Source: CBDATA01 sp965202845
GTDB lineage: Bacteria; Acidobacteriota; Vicinamibacteria; Marinacidobacterales; Marinacidobacteraceae
Direction: 5' to 3'
Assembly (NCBI GenBank): GCA_965202845.1
Contig: OZ241856.1
Location: 2,108,001 to 2,172,000 of the forward strand
DNA length: 64,000 nucleotides
This document shows, piece by piece, positions 36,744 through 45,574 of the stretch. The notes under the pieces were generated by a model, which made no database searches, had not been told where the DNA came from, and saw only the letters and a list, made by a program, of their open reading frames with translations. The position numbers were made by a program, and so were the translations under genes. Within the stretch, counting starts at the first letter, position 1. Each line of letters starts with the position of its first letter.

Positions 36744-38144
36744 ATGCCCACCACCCGCGAGTTCCTCGATCGTTTCTGGGAGGACGAAATCCTCCCCTCG
36801 CTCACCCGATACATCGCGGTGCCGAATGTTTCGGTGTTGTTCGATCCGGACTGGGAGGCGAACGGCCACATGGAGGAGGCGCTCCGGATGGGGCGCGCGT
36901 TCATGGAGCGGCACGCGCCGCCGGGGGCGAAGCTCCACGTGGGGCGGATTCCGGGCCGGACCCCGTTGCTGCTGCTGGATTGTCCGGGCGATGCCGACGG
37001 AACCATCCTGATGTACGGCCACTTGGACAAGCAGCCCGAGATGACCGGATGGCGCGACGGTCTGGGACCCTGGAAGCCGATCCGGGAGGGCGACCGGCTC
37101 TACGGGCGAGGCGGCGCCGACGACGGGTACGCGCTCTACTGCGCGCTCGCCGCGATGCAGGCGGTGGCCCTGGAAGGCAAAAAGCGGGCTCGGGTGGCGC
37201 TGCTGGTGGAGTTCTCGGAGGAGAGCGGCTCGCCGGATCTGCCGGCCTACATGGAGCGCTTCGCCGATGTGATCGGAAGCCCGGACTTGGTGATCTGCCT
37301 CGATTCGGGCGCCGGCAACTACGATCAGCTCTGGTCCACCACCTCGCTCCGGGGGATGGTGGGAGGCGTGCTCCGCGCCGACGTCCTCACCGAGGGAGTC
37401 CATTCGGGGGACGCTGGCGGCGTAGTGCCCCCGCCGTTCCTGGCGCTGCGCAAGCTGCTGGATCGCCTGGAGGACCCGCTCACCGACCGGATGGTCGCGG
37501 ACGCCTTCCACGCCGCGATCCCCGCCGAGCGGATCGCCCAGGCGGAGGCGGCGGCCGCCACCTTGGGCGAAGACACGTTCGACCGCTTCCCCTGGCACGG
37601 GGACACCCACGCCAGCGCGGTTCCAACCAGCGAGCGCATCCTCAACCGGACGTGGCGTCCGAGCCTGGCGATCACCGGACAGGAAGGCCTGCCGCCGCTC
37701 GAAAAAGCGGGGAACGTCCTGCTTCCCCACGTGGCGCTGAACTTCTCGATCCGGCTCCCGCCCACCGTCGACCCGGCCGCCGCCCAGGCGGCGCTCCGGG
37801 AAGCGGTCGAGACCGATCCGCCGTTCGGCGCCACCGTCACCGTGCGCTTCCACGAACCGGCGAAGGGATGGAGCGCGCCGCCGCTTGCGGACTGGCTCCG
37901 GGACGCGCTGGACGACGCCTCGAACGCGGCCTGGGGCAAACCGGCGATGCATATGGGGGAAGGCGGCTCGATCCCGTTCATGGCGATGCTCGGCGACCGG
38001 TTTCCCGACGCGCAGTTCGTCATCACCGGCGTCCTGGGCCCCAACTCGAACGCCCACGGCCCCAACGAGTTCCTCCACATTGCCTACGCGAAGCGACTCA
38101 CCGAAGCGGTCGCCTTGGTGATCGCCCGCCACGGAGAACGTTGA
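36744..38144 (+). CDS. M20-family metallodipeptidase (CNDP-like)
   Basis: 466 aa from ATG 36744 (MPTTREFLDRFWEDE). Two-zinc M20 peptidase features: YGHLDKQPEMTGW near residue 93, GRGGADDGYAL with the bridging Asp near 126, the catalytic Glu in LLVEFSEESGSPDLP near 155, and GEGGSIPFMAML with the late motif near 412. The dimerisation lid lies in between. CNDP-type members cleave dipeptides such as carnosine or Cys-Gly. It is probably cytoplasmic (no signal peptide). The stop overlaps the fic gene by TTGA. Confidence 0.9.
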   Translation: MPTTREFLDRFWEDEILPSLTRYIAVPNVSVLFDPDWEANGHMEEALRMGRAFMERHAPPGAKLHVGRIPGRTPLLLLDCPGDADGTILMYGHLDKQPEMTGWRDGLGPWKPIREGDRLYGRGGADDGYALYCALAAMQAVALEGKKRARVALLVEFSEESGSPDLPAYMERFADVIGSPDLVICLDSGAGNYDQLWSTTSLRGMVGGVLRADVLTEGVHSGDAGGVVPPPFLALRKLLDRLEDPLTDRMVADAFHAAIPAERIAQAEAAAATLGEDTFDRFPWHGDTHASAVPTSERILNRTWRPSLAITGQEGLPPLEKAGNVLLPHVALNFSIRLPPTVDPAAAQAALREAVETDPPFGATVTVRFHEPAKGWSAPPLADWLRDALDDASNAAWGKPAMHMGEGGSIPFMAMLGDRFPDAQFVITGVLGPNSNAHGPNEFLHIAYAKRLTEAVALVIARHGER

Positions 38145-39487
38145 GCGGCACACTCTCCGGGACGCCGTATTCGATCCTCGGAGACATCTTCCCGGATCGG
38201 GCGCAAGACCTCGACTCCCGGATGGAGTCGCTTCGGTCGCAAGGGAAGCTGACCGAAGCGACGCTCCGCGCGTACTTCACCGACAAGCGCTTCGAGCAGG
38301 TCGCCGAGTCGAACGCCATCGAGGGCAGTCCGCTGAGCGTCGGGGAGACCGAGCTCGCCATCCTGAAGGGAGTGACAATCAGCGGGCACGATCCCGCCTG
38401 GTCGCAGGACGCCGTGCATCTCGGCAAGGCGCTGGACTTCATGTCCGGGCTGGCGCGGCAGCCGGAACCCACCACGTCCCGGCAGCTGCGGGAGATACAC
38501 GCCCTCATCCTCGGGAAGGACAACCCGGGAGGAGGGGAATTCAGAAAACGGGATGTACGGATCTCCGGGGCGGAGCATCAACCGACCGCTTGGCGGGATG
38601 TGCCCGGGGAGATGCGGGAATGGTCGGACTGGTCGGTCGAAAACCCTGACGCGCCGGGGCTGCTCCGCGCCATCACGCTCTCGACCTGGCTCACCCACAT
38701 CCACCCGTTCGTCGACGGCAACGGCCGCGCTTCCCGCGCGATTCTGAACCTGGAACTGATCCGGGCCGGGTATCCCTCCATCATCATCCGGCGCAAGGAC
38801 CGGGGCCGCTACCTCGATGCGCTGGCCCGTTCCGACGAAGCCGGGGACCTGCGGGCGATCTCCGAGTTGATCCTGACTCGGACCGAACACGCGCTGGGCG
38901 ATCTGGAGCGAACCGCGTTGCGGGAAGAGGGGCGGGACCCGGCGCAGGCGAAACTGCAACGGGCGTATGAGCGTCAGGCAGGCATCTGGAACGATGCGAC
39001 CAGACTGCTGTTCTCCCTTCTGGAAGACCGGCTGCAGGAGGACTTCCCGGATGCGGCGCGCACCCGGTGGTATTCCGGCGAACTCTCGGCGCGCGACTAC
39101 ATCGCGCTCTCCGAGCGGGATTCTTCGGGAAATTCGTGGCTGTTCGAACTGGAGATCTCCCCTCCCGGTCTCCCCGGGGCGCGCTTTCTGGCCTGGACCG
39201 GCTACCGCAGCCGCGAGACACAGAACAGTCTGGGGCCCGGACCGGCGATCTTCTGGTCCGCCCCCGACCCCTCCGGCTGGGAACAGTGGGCCCGCCTGAA
39301 CGAAGCGGCCCCCGGACCCGCCGAACTCACGCTCCGCCTCCCGGACGCCGACGCCTGGATGGGCCGGGATGCGAACGGACGCATCCGACCCTGGAAGCCG
39401 AGCGAACTGGCGCGCCGGATCGCCGAGGCGGCGGGGAACGCCGCGACCTCTTCCCGGCGAGCGCCTCCTCGGTGTGCTCCCCCCTGA
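38141..39487 (+). CDS. Fic-domain protein (probable AMP transferase)
   Basis: 448 aa from TTG 38141. N-terminal Fic_N-type helices include an inhibitory-like motif (ESNAIEGSPLS near residue 65) that can obstruct the ATP site in self-inhibited Fic enzymes. The Fic core reads HPFVDGNGRASRAIL near residue 188, complete HPFxDGNGRxxR, so AMP transfer to a target Ser, Thr or Tyr is plausible. A C-terminal extension of about 200 aa with a winged-helix-like part is of unknown role. Its 3' end overlaps the convergent CoA-transferase reading by about 160 bp. Start choice rests on the overlap with the peptidase gene. Confidence 0.85.
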   Translation: MSGTLSGTPYSILGDIFPDRAQDLDSRMESLRSQGKLTEATLRAYFTDKRFEQVAESNAIEGSPLSVGETELAILKGVTISGHDPAWSQDAVHLGKALDFMSGLARQPEPTTSRQLREIHALILGKDNPGGGEFRKRDVRISGAEHQPTAWRDVPGEMREWSDWSVENPDAPGLLRAITLSTWLTHIHPFVDGNGRASRAILNLELIRAGYPSIIIRRKDRGRYLDALARSDEAGDLRAISELILTRTEHALGDLERTALREEGRDPAQAKLQRAYERQAGIWNDATRLLFSLLEDRLQEDFPDAARTRWYSGELSARDYIALSERDSSGNSWLFELEISPPGLPGARFLAWTGYRSRETQNSLGPGPAIFWSAPDPSGWEQWARLNEAAPGPAELTLRLPDADAWMGRDANGRIRPWKPSELARRIAEAAGNAATSSRRAPPRCAPP

Positions 39488-40583
39488 GCGGCGGGGGCAG
39501 GGAGGCGGTCCGGCTCCGGCCGTCGAATTGAACCGGATTGCCCACCAGCCGGAGGCGGCCGACCGTCGGGTGCTCGCGCTCCACCACCATCCGGCGCGCT
39601 TCGAGCTGCGGGCTTCCCAGGACGTCGGCGACGCTCCGCACCCGCCCCACCGGCACCCCGGCGTCCCCCAGCGCCTCCTCCCACCCGGCCACCGTCCCGG
39701 CGCGGAAGATCGGCTCCAGCAGGGCGCGAAGCTCCTTGCGGCGCCGGACCCGGTCCGGGTTCCGCTGGAATCGGGGGCGGTCCAGTTCGGGGCCGACGAC
39801 GGCGCAAAAGCGCTTCCAGGCGGCGTCATTCCCGACCCCCACGATCACGTGGCCGTCCGAGGCCGCAAACGACTCGTAGGGGGTCAGCGAGGGGTGGCTG
39901 TTCCCGCTGCGCGCCGGCTCCTCGCCGTTCAGCAGGTATCCCTGCGCCTGGTAGCAGAGCGTCGCCACCACCGAATCGAAGAGCGCCACGTCCACCCGGC
40001 GCCCGCGCCCGTCCCGCTCCCGGGCGAAAAGCGCCGCAAGAATCCCGGAGGCCGCCATCATCCCGGCGGTGATGTCGGCGAGCGAAGCGCCCAGCTTGGT
40101 GGGCGCGCCGTCGGGCGGGCCGGTGAGGCTCATCCAGCCGGCTTCACCTTGCATGATCGCGTCGTAGCCGGGCTTCGCCGAAAGCGGGCCGTACTGACCG
40201 TAAGCGGACACCGAACACCACACCAGCGCCGGGAAGCGCTTCTGCGCCTCCTCCGGGGCGAAGCCGAGCCGCGCCATCGTCCCCGGCCGGAAGTTCTCGA
40301 CCAGAACGTCGCTCCTCGCCAGCAGCCGCCAGAGATGTTCGCGCCCGGCGTCGGTCTTGAGGTCCAGCGTCACGCTCCGCTTGCCCCGGTTCACCGCGAG
40401 GAAGTAGGCGCTCTCCCCGGCGGCGAACGGCGGCCCCCAGGCGCGGGTGTCGTCGCCGGCGGGCGCTTCGATCTTGATGACCTCGGCGCCGAAGTCGGCC
40501 AGCATCATGGTGGCCCAGGGGCCGGCCAGCACCCGCGACAGGTCCAGAATCCGGACGCCCTGGAGCGGGCCGCCGTCGCTCAC
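39327..40583 (-). CDS. CaiB/BaiF-family (class III) CoA transferase
   Basis: 418 aa from GTG 40583, overlapping the aminotransferase stop. Family III CoA transferase: GVRILDLSRVLAGPWATMMLADFGAEVIKIE at the N terminus, RGKRSVTLDLKT near 70, VLVENFRPGTMARLG near 95, and GYDAIMQGEAGWMSLTG with the catalytic Asp near 145. It moves CoA between carboxylic acids. The true fold should end near GEHTEEALAGK (about residue 375); the last 40 residues are Arg/Pro-rich and run antisense through the fic 3' end, so the stop may have been lost or the tail is nonfunctional. Confidence 0.85.
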   Translation of the reverse strand: MSDGGPLQGVRILDLSRVLAGPWATMMLADFGAEVIKIEAPAGDDTRAWGPPFAAGESAYFLAVNRGKRSVTLDLKTDAGREHLWRLLARSDVLVENFRPGTMARLGFAPEEAQKRFPALVWCSVSAYGQYGPLSAKPGYDAIMQGEAGWMSLTGPPDGAPTKLGASLADITAGMMAASGILAALFARERDGRGRRVDVALFDSVVATLCYQAQGYLLNGEEPARSGNSHPSLTPYESFAASDGHVIVGVGNDAAWKRFCAVVGPELDRPRFQRNPDRVRRRKELRALLEPIFRAGTVAGWEEALGDAGVPVGRVRSVADVLGSPQLEARRMVVEREHPTVGRLRLVGNPVQFDGRSRTASLPPPLRGEHTEEALAGKRSRRSPPPRRSGAPVRSASRVGCVRSHPGPSRRRRPGGGA

Positions 40584-41872
40584 TGGTGCGCGGCGGAGAG
40601 GGCCTTGCCCAGCAGCCGGAGCGCCTCGTCGGCGTCGGCGCGGGTGATGTTCAGGGGAGGCGAGAGGCGGACGCAGTTGCCGTGCAGCCCCGCCTTGCCG
40701 ATGAGCAGCCCCTGGTCCCGGGCCGCCTGGAGCAGGCGGGCGGTGAAGGCGGTCGCGGGCGCCCTGGACTCCCGGTCCTCCACCAGCTCGAGGGCGAGCA
40801 TCAGCCCCTTCCCCCGGACGTCCCCGATCACCGGGTGCGCCTTTTGCAGCTCGAGCAGGCCGTCGCGGAACCAGGCGCCCACCCGGGCGGCGTTTTCGGC
40901 GAGCCGGTCCCGGCGCACCACATCGATCACGGCGCGGGCAGCGGCCATGCTCACCGGATTCCCGCCGAAGGTGGACAGGGTGCTGCCACGGACGGCGGAG
41001 GCGATCGCGCCGGAGGTCACGGTGGCGCCCACCGGAACCCCGTTGCCGAGCGCCTTGGCGTAGGTGACGATGTCGGGCGTCGCATCCCAGTGCTCGATGC
41101 CGTTCAGGGTTCCGGTGCGCCCCCAGCCGGTCTGGACCTCGTCGCAGATGAACACCCCGCCGTACCGGCGCACGATCTCCACCGCCGTCTCGAAGTAGCC
41201 GGGGGGCGGGGTGATGAACCCGCCGACCCCCTGGATCGGCTCGGCGAGGAAGCCGGCCACCCGCCCGGAGGTGGTGGTGCGGATGACGTCCTCGATATCC
41301 CGGGCGCACCGCAGGTCGCACGACGGATATTCGAGGCCGAACGGGCACCGGTAGCAGTAGGGGCCCGCCACCACCTTCATCCCCGACACGTGGGTTCCGC
41401 CCAGCCGCCAGGGCGCCTGCCCGGTGGCGCTCATCGTCATCAGGCTGCGGCCGGCGTACCCGTGGCGCAGGGTGATCAGCTCGGCGCTCCCGGTGTGGAG
41501 CTCGGCGAGCAGGATCGCCATCTCGTTGGCTTCGGTGCCCGAATTCGTGAAGAAGCTGCGGTCGCAGGCGCCGGGAGCGACCTGGGCGAGGCGCTCCGCC
41601 ACCTCCACCATCGGCTGGTTGGGCAGCAGGGTGGAGACATGCTGAAGGGTGTCCACCTGCTCCTTGACCGCCGCATTGACCTCCGGGTGGCAATGCCCCA
41701 GCCCCACGGTGACGATGCCGCCGAAGAAGTCCAGGTAGCGGTTGCCGTCGGCGTCCCAGACGTGCTTCCCCCGCCCCTTCACGATGGGCATCGGCTCGTC
41801 GTAGAACGTCTGGACGGCGGGCAGGACGTAGCGGCGATGCCGTTCGCGGATCGAGTCGGCGAGGGTGGACAC
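40580..41872 (-). CDS. Class III aminotransferase (AGXT2-like)
   Basis: 430-aa PLP enzyme from GTG 41872. Motifs: YLDFFGGIVTVGLGHCHPEV near residue 45, FFTNSGTEANEMA for PLP phosphate binding, GVFICDEVQTGWGRTG with the PLP Asp near 235, and DIVTYAKALGNGVPVGA with the Schiff-base Lys near 263. Closest in pattern to alanine-glyoxylate or beta-amino acid aminotransferases with an N-terminal IRERHRRYVLPAVQTFY. A Cys cluster (CYRCPFGLEYPSCDLRC, about 177-193) is characteristic of that subgroup. It lies between uvrB and the CoA transferase on one strand. Confidence 0.87.
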   Translation of the reverse strand: MSTLADSIRERHRRYVLPAVQTFYDEPMPIVKGRGKHVWDADGNRYLDFFGGIVTVGLGHCHPEVNAAVKEQVDTLQHVSTLLPNQPMVEVAERLAQVAPGACDRSFFTNSGTEANEMAILLAELHTGSAELITLRHGYAGRSLMTMSATGQAPWRLGGTHVSGMKVVAGPYCYRCPFGLEYPSCDLRCARDIEDVIRTTTSGRVAGFLAEPIQGVGGFITPPPGYFETAVEIVRRYGGVFICDEVQTGWGRTGTLNGIEHWDATPDIVTYAKALGNGVPVGATVTSGAIASAVRGSTLSTFGGNPVSMAAARAVIDVVRRDRLAENAARVGAWFRDGLLELQKAHPVIGDVRGKGLMLALELVEDRESRAPATAFTARLLQAARDQGLLIGKAGLHGNCVRLSPPLNITRADADEALRLLGKALSAAHQ

Positions 41873-41877
41873 CTTGG

Positions 41878-43953
41878 CTACCGCAACAGGGCGAACTGCT
41901 GGAGCTCGCGAAGGTGGTCGCGGATCCGGGCGGCGCGCTCGAATTCGAGCTCGCGGGACGCCTTCTTCATTTCCTTGCGGAACCGGACGATGGACTTCTC
42001 CAGGTCCTCGGGGCTCTCCGGCGGCGGCTCCAGCAGCCCCACCGCCCGCGCCCAGTCCTCCTCGTCGGCGGCCGCCTCGTCGCGCGGCGCCGTCACCAGA
42101 TCGCTGGTGATGTCCTTCACCACCGTCCGGGGGGTGATGCCGTGCTCCCGGTTGTGCGCCTCCTGGAGGGCGCGGCGGCGGCGGGTCTCCGAAAGCGCCC
42201 GCTCCATGGACCCGGTTACCTGGTCCGCGTAGAGGATGGCGCGCCCGGCGGCGTTGCGGGCCGCCCGCCCGATGGTCTGGATGAGCGCCCCCTCGGAGCG
42301 CAGATAGCCCTCCCGGTCGGCGTCGAGGATGGCCACCAGCGACACCTCGGGAAGATCGAGCCCCTCGCGCAGCAGGTTGATCCCCACCAGCACGTCGAAC
42401 TCGCCGAGCCGCAGCGACCGCAGCAGCTGCACCCGCTCGAGGGTGTCGATGTCGGAGTGCAGGTAGCGGCCGCGGATGCCGAGCTCGTGCAGGTACTCCG
42501 CCAGATCCTCGGCCATCCGCTTGGTGAGGGTGGTCGCCAGCACCCGCTCGCCCTTCGCCACCGTGACCCGGATCTCCTCGAGCAGGTCGTCCACCTGGTT
42601 GCCGGCCGGGCGCACTTCCACTTCGGGGTCCAGGAGGCCGGTGGGCCGGATGATCTGCTCGACCACCTCGCCGCCGGTCGCTTCCAGTTCGTAGGGTCCG
42701 GGAGTGGCGGAGACCGCGATCACCTGCCCGACCCGCCGCTCCCACTCCTCGAAATGGAGCGGACGGTTGTCGAGGGCGGAAGGCAGCCGGAACCCGTGCT
42801 CCACCAGCACCCGCTTGCGGGCCTGGTCGCCGGCGTACATCCCGCGGATCTGCGGATGGGTCTGGTGGCTCTCGTCCACCACCACCACCGCGTTCCTGGG
42901 CAGGTAGTCCATCAGGGTGGGCGGCGGGTCGCCGGGAGCGCGCCCGGTGAAGTGGCGGGAATAGTTCTCGATCCCGTGGCAGTGGCCGGTCTCGGCCAGC
43001 ATGTCCAGGTCGAACAGGGTCCGCTGCATGAGCCGCTGGGCCTCCAGCCGCTTCTCCATGCCCAGCAGCTCCGGATGGCGCTCGTCCAGCTCGGCGCGGA
43101 TGGTGACGAGCGCCCGGCGGAGGTCCTCCTCGGCGGCCACGTAGTGGGTTCGCGGAAAGAGCTTCACCCGGCGCTCCCGCGAGAGCTCGCGCCCGGTGAG
43201 CGGATCGAAGCGGGCGATGCGCTCCACCTCGTCGCCGTACAGCCGGATCCGCAGGCCGATGTCCTCGTATCCGGGGACGATCTCGATGGTGTCCCCCCGC
43301 ACCCGGAAGCGCCCCCGCTCCAGCGCGACGTCGTTCCGGTCGTACTGCATCTCCACCAGCTTGGCGAGCAGCGCCTTCCGCGACGGGAATTCGGCGCCGT
43401 CCTCGAAAACGACCAGCATGCCGTAGTACGCCTCCGGGGACCCCAGGCCGTAGATGCAGGAGACGCTGGCGACGATCAGCACGTCCTCGCGCTCGAACAG
43501 CGAGCGGGTCGCGGAGAGACGGAGCCGGTCGATCTCGTCGTTGATGGTGGACTCCTTCTCGATGTACGTGTCGCTGGCCGGGACGTAGGCTTCGGGCTGG
43601 TAGTAGTCGTAGTAGCTGACGAAGTACTCGACCGCGTTGTCGGGGAAGAACTGGCGGAACTCCTGGTAGAGCTGGGCCGCCAGCGTCTTGTTGTGGGCGA
43701 TCACCAGCGCCGGGCGGTTCACCGCCTCGATGACCTTGGCAACGGTGTAGGTCTTGCCGGACCCGGTCACTCCCAGCAGCACCTGGTGCGGGTCGCCGCG
43801 CTCCAGCCCGCTGGCCAGGGCGTCGATGGCCGCCTGCTGATCCCCCGCCGGCTGAAACGGGCTGGCGACCCGGAACGGCCGGGCGGCGACCGGGGCGGGA
43901 AGCCCCGGCCGGGCGAGGGGGGCGGCTCGTTCGGCGGGTCCGGCGACCCTCAC
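41878..43953 (-). CDS. uvrB: Excinuclease ABC subunit B
   Basis: 691-aa DNA-damage-recognition helicase of nucleotide excision repair, from GTG 43953, which overlaps ispH by GTGA. Motifs: PAGDQQAAI, GVTGSGKTYTVAKV Walker A near residue 62, YYDYYQPEAYVP of the beta-hairpin that probes damage, DESHQTHPQIRGMYAGD, IRPTGLLDPEVEVRP, GINLLREGLDLPEVSLVAILDAD, QTIGRAARN, and a C-terminal UVR domain (KEMKKASRELEFERAARIRDHL). Complete. A much longer in-frame reading to 45873 crosses ispH antisense-like sequence and is not real. Confidence 0.96.
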   Translation of the reverse strand: MRVAGPAERAAPLARPGLPAPVAARPFRVASPFQPAGDQQAAIDALASGLERGDPHQVLLGVTGSGKTYTVAKVIEAVNRPALVIAHNKTLAAQLYQEFRQFFPDNAVEYFVSYYDYYQPEAYVPASDTYIEKESTINDEIDRLRLSATRSLFEREDVLIVASVSCIYGLGSPEAYYGMLVVFEDGAEFPSRKALLAKLVEMQYDRNDVALERGRFRVRGDTIEIVPGYEDIGLRIRLYGDEVERIARFDPLTGRELSRERRVKLFPRTHYVAAEEDLRRALVTIRAELDERHPELLGMEKRLEAQRLMQRTLFDLDMLAETGHCHGIENYSRHFTGRAPGDPPPTLMDYLPRNAVVVVDESHQTHPQIRGMYAGDQARKRVLVEHGFRLPSALDNRPLHFEEWERRVGQVIAVSATPGPYELEATGGEVVEQIIRPTGLLDPEVEVRPAGNQVDDLLEEIRVTVAKGERVLATTLTKRMAEDLAEYLHELGIRGRYLHSDIDTLERVQLLRSLRLGEFDVLVGINLLREGLDLPEVSLVAILDADREGYLRSEGALIQTIGRAARNAAGRAILYADQVTGSMERALSETRRRRALQEAHNREHGITPRTVVKDITSDLVTAPRDEAAADEEDWARAVGLLEPPPESPEDLEKSIVRFRKEMKKASRELEFERAARIRDHLRELQQFALLR

Positions 43954-45179
43954 CGGGCTGGGTCCGGAACGATGTCCGCAAGCCCCAGCCCGCGGAGTTC
44001 GAGCACCCGAAGGATGGTCTCGTGCAGCTTGATGTCCGGGGTGGAGGCGCCGGAAGTGAGGCCGATCCGCACCGGCCCGGGAGGAAGCCAGGCGGAGGGG
44101 CGGTCCGCCGGGCAGCGGATCTCGTCCTCCGAAACCAGGCTTTCGGGGCCGGAGATGTGGTAGGCGGGAAGCCGCGCCGAGGAGATTTCGGCGAGGTGCG
44201 CGGTGTTCGAGGAATTGAAGCCGCCCACCACCAGCATGAGGTCCAGCTCCGCCTCCTCGAGCAGCTCCCGGACCGCGTCCTGCCGATCCTGGGTGGCGCT
44301 GCAGATGGTGTCGAAGGAGCGGAAGCGGTCGCCGAGCTCGTCCTTCCCGTAGCGCTCCTCGATGGCTTCGCCCAGCATGCGGGCGATGGCCAGCGACTCG
44401 CCGGAGAGCATGGTGGTCTGGTTGGCGAGGCCGATCCGCCCCAGGTCGGCGTCGGGGTCGAAGCCGGGCGAGACCGCGCCCTGGAAGCGGGCGAGGAACG
44501 CCTCCCTCGAGAGCTCCGGCGGCTCCTGCCGGATGCGGCGGCGCACCAGCTCGGCCTCCTCCATGTCGAGCACCACGATGTACTTGCCGGCGCGCGAGGT
44601 GGTGGCGCGGGTCTCCTCGTGCCACGCCTTGCCGTGGACGACCGCGGTCCGCCCGTCCCGGCGGTAGCGCTCCACGTTCTTCCAGACGTTCATCACCGAG
44701 CCGCAGGTGGTGTCCACCAGCACCGCCCGGCGGCGGCGCAGGATCTCGAGGGCGTCGGTGTCCACCCCGAACGCCGGGAGCAGCACCACGTCCTCGGGGC
44801 CGATGTCCTCGAATTTCTCCTCGGTGGACGCATCGCCCTCGAGGAACCGGATCCCCATCGCGGTGAGCTTTCCGTTCACGTAGGGGTTGTGGATGATCTC
44901 GCCGGTGATGAAGATCCGCCGCTCCGGGAACCGCCGGTGGGCCTCGTAGGCGTACTCGATCGCCCGATCCACCCCGTAGCAGAACCCGAACTCGCGAGCC
45001 AGCCGGAAGCGGACGTCGCCGGCGCGGAGGCGGAACCCGTTGTCCCGGGCGAAGCGCACCAAGTCCCCGGTGTAGTCGTCCTGGACCGAGCCGATGATCT
45101 CCTGATGGAGCCCCAGGCCGCGCCGGTAGTGGGTTCCCGGTTCCGGCTCCGGAAAGGCGACGGACACGGCAGGACTCAC
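43950..45179 (-). CDS. ispH: 4-hydroxy-3-methylbut-2-enyl diphosphate reductase (long type)
   Basis: Last enzyme of the MEP isoprenoid pathway, [4Fe-4S] protein. About 409 aa from GTG 45179; upstream starts overlap the divergent ferredoxin gene, so this start is tentative. Cluster ligands: Cys in GFCYGVDRAIEYAYE, Cys in VDTTCGSVMNVWK, and Cys in TICSATQDRQDAV. Substrate His in ITGEIIHNPYVN and SNTAHLAE-like motif in GGFNSSNTAHL. It is longer than the E. coli form (about 316 aa), resembling the long IspH of cyanobacteria and several other phyla. Operon with uvrB. Confidence 0.93.
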   Translation of the reverse strand: MSPAVSVAFPEPEPGTHYRRGLGLHQEIIGSVQDDYTGDLVRFARDNGFRLRAGDVRFRLAREFGFCYGVDRAIEYAYEAHRRFPERRIFITGEIIHNPYVNGKLTAMGIRFLEGDASTEEKFEDIGPEDVVLLPAFGVDTDALEILRRRRAVLVDTTCGSVMNVWKNVERYRRDGRTAVVHGKAWHEETRATTSRAGKYIVVLDMEEAELVRRRIRQEPPELSREAFLARFQGAVSPGFDPDADLGRIGLANQTTMLSGESLAIARMLGEAIEERYGKDELGDRFRSFDTICSATQDRQDAVRELLEEAELDLMLVVGGFNSSNTAHLAEISSARLPAYHISGPESLVSEDEIRCPADRPSAWLPPGPVRIGLTSGASTPDIKLHETILRVLELRGLGLADIVPDPAR

Positions 45180-45213
45180 GGGGGGACGCGGATAATGGTA
45201 GTCTCCCGGGGCC

Positions 45214-45564
45214 ATGCAGGACGTCCTGATCACCGGTCCCCGGAAGCGCCAACCCAAGATCCTCGCCTATGTGGACGCCGGCAAGTGCTTCGGGCGCGGA
45301 TGCGAGATGTGCATCGCGGTCTGCCCGGTCAAGGACTGCATCACGCTGACGCCGGATCCCGAGCCCAGGGCGGTGGGCGAAGTCTGCATCGTCAACGTGG
45401 ACACTTGCATCGGGTGCCAGCTGTGCGCCAAGTTCTGCCCGCCGGACTACGACGCCATCCACATGTACAAGTACGACGAGGGGATGCGCCTCGCCGAGGA
45501 CCAGGATCGCACCTACGAATACCGGCAGTACCAGAAGAAGCCGGGCGAAGCGCTGGCCCGCTGA
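45214..45564 (+). CDS. 2x[4Fe-4S] ferredoxin
   Basis: 116-aa ferredoxin with two cluster motifs: CFGRGCEMCIAVCPVKDC (about residues 28-45), where the first cluster has an extra residue compared with CxxCxxC, and CIGCQLCAKFCPPDYDAIHM (about 70-89). ATG start, divergent from ispH with about 35 bp between starts, so promoters may overlap. It is followed after 10 bp by the fused dehydrogenase E1. Electron partner unknown: candidates are IspH or a 2-oxoacid oxidoreductase, but neither is shown. Confidence 0.85.
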   Translation: MQDVLITGPRKRQPKILAYVDAGKCFGRGCEMCIAVCPVKDCITLTPDPEPRAVGEVCIVNVDTCIGCQLCAKFCPPDYDAIHMYKYDEGMRLAEDQDRTYEYRQYQKKPGEALAR

Positions 45565-45574
45565 GAGCGCGCCC

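Noticed and set aside
45212..45257. Longer ispH start overlapping the ferredoxin start
   Set aside because: Would overlap the divergent ferredoxin start and adds residues unlike IspH; GTG 45179 preferred, though not proven.
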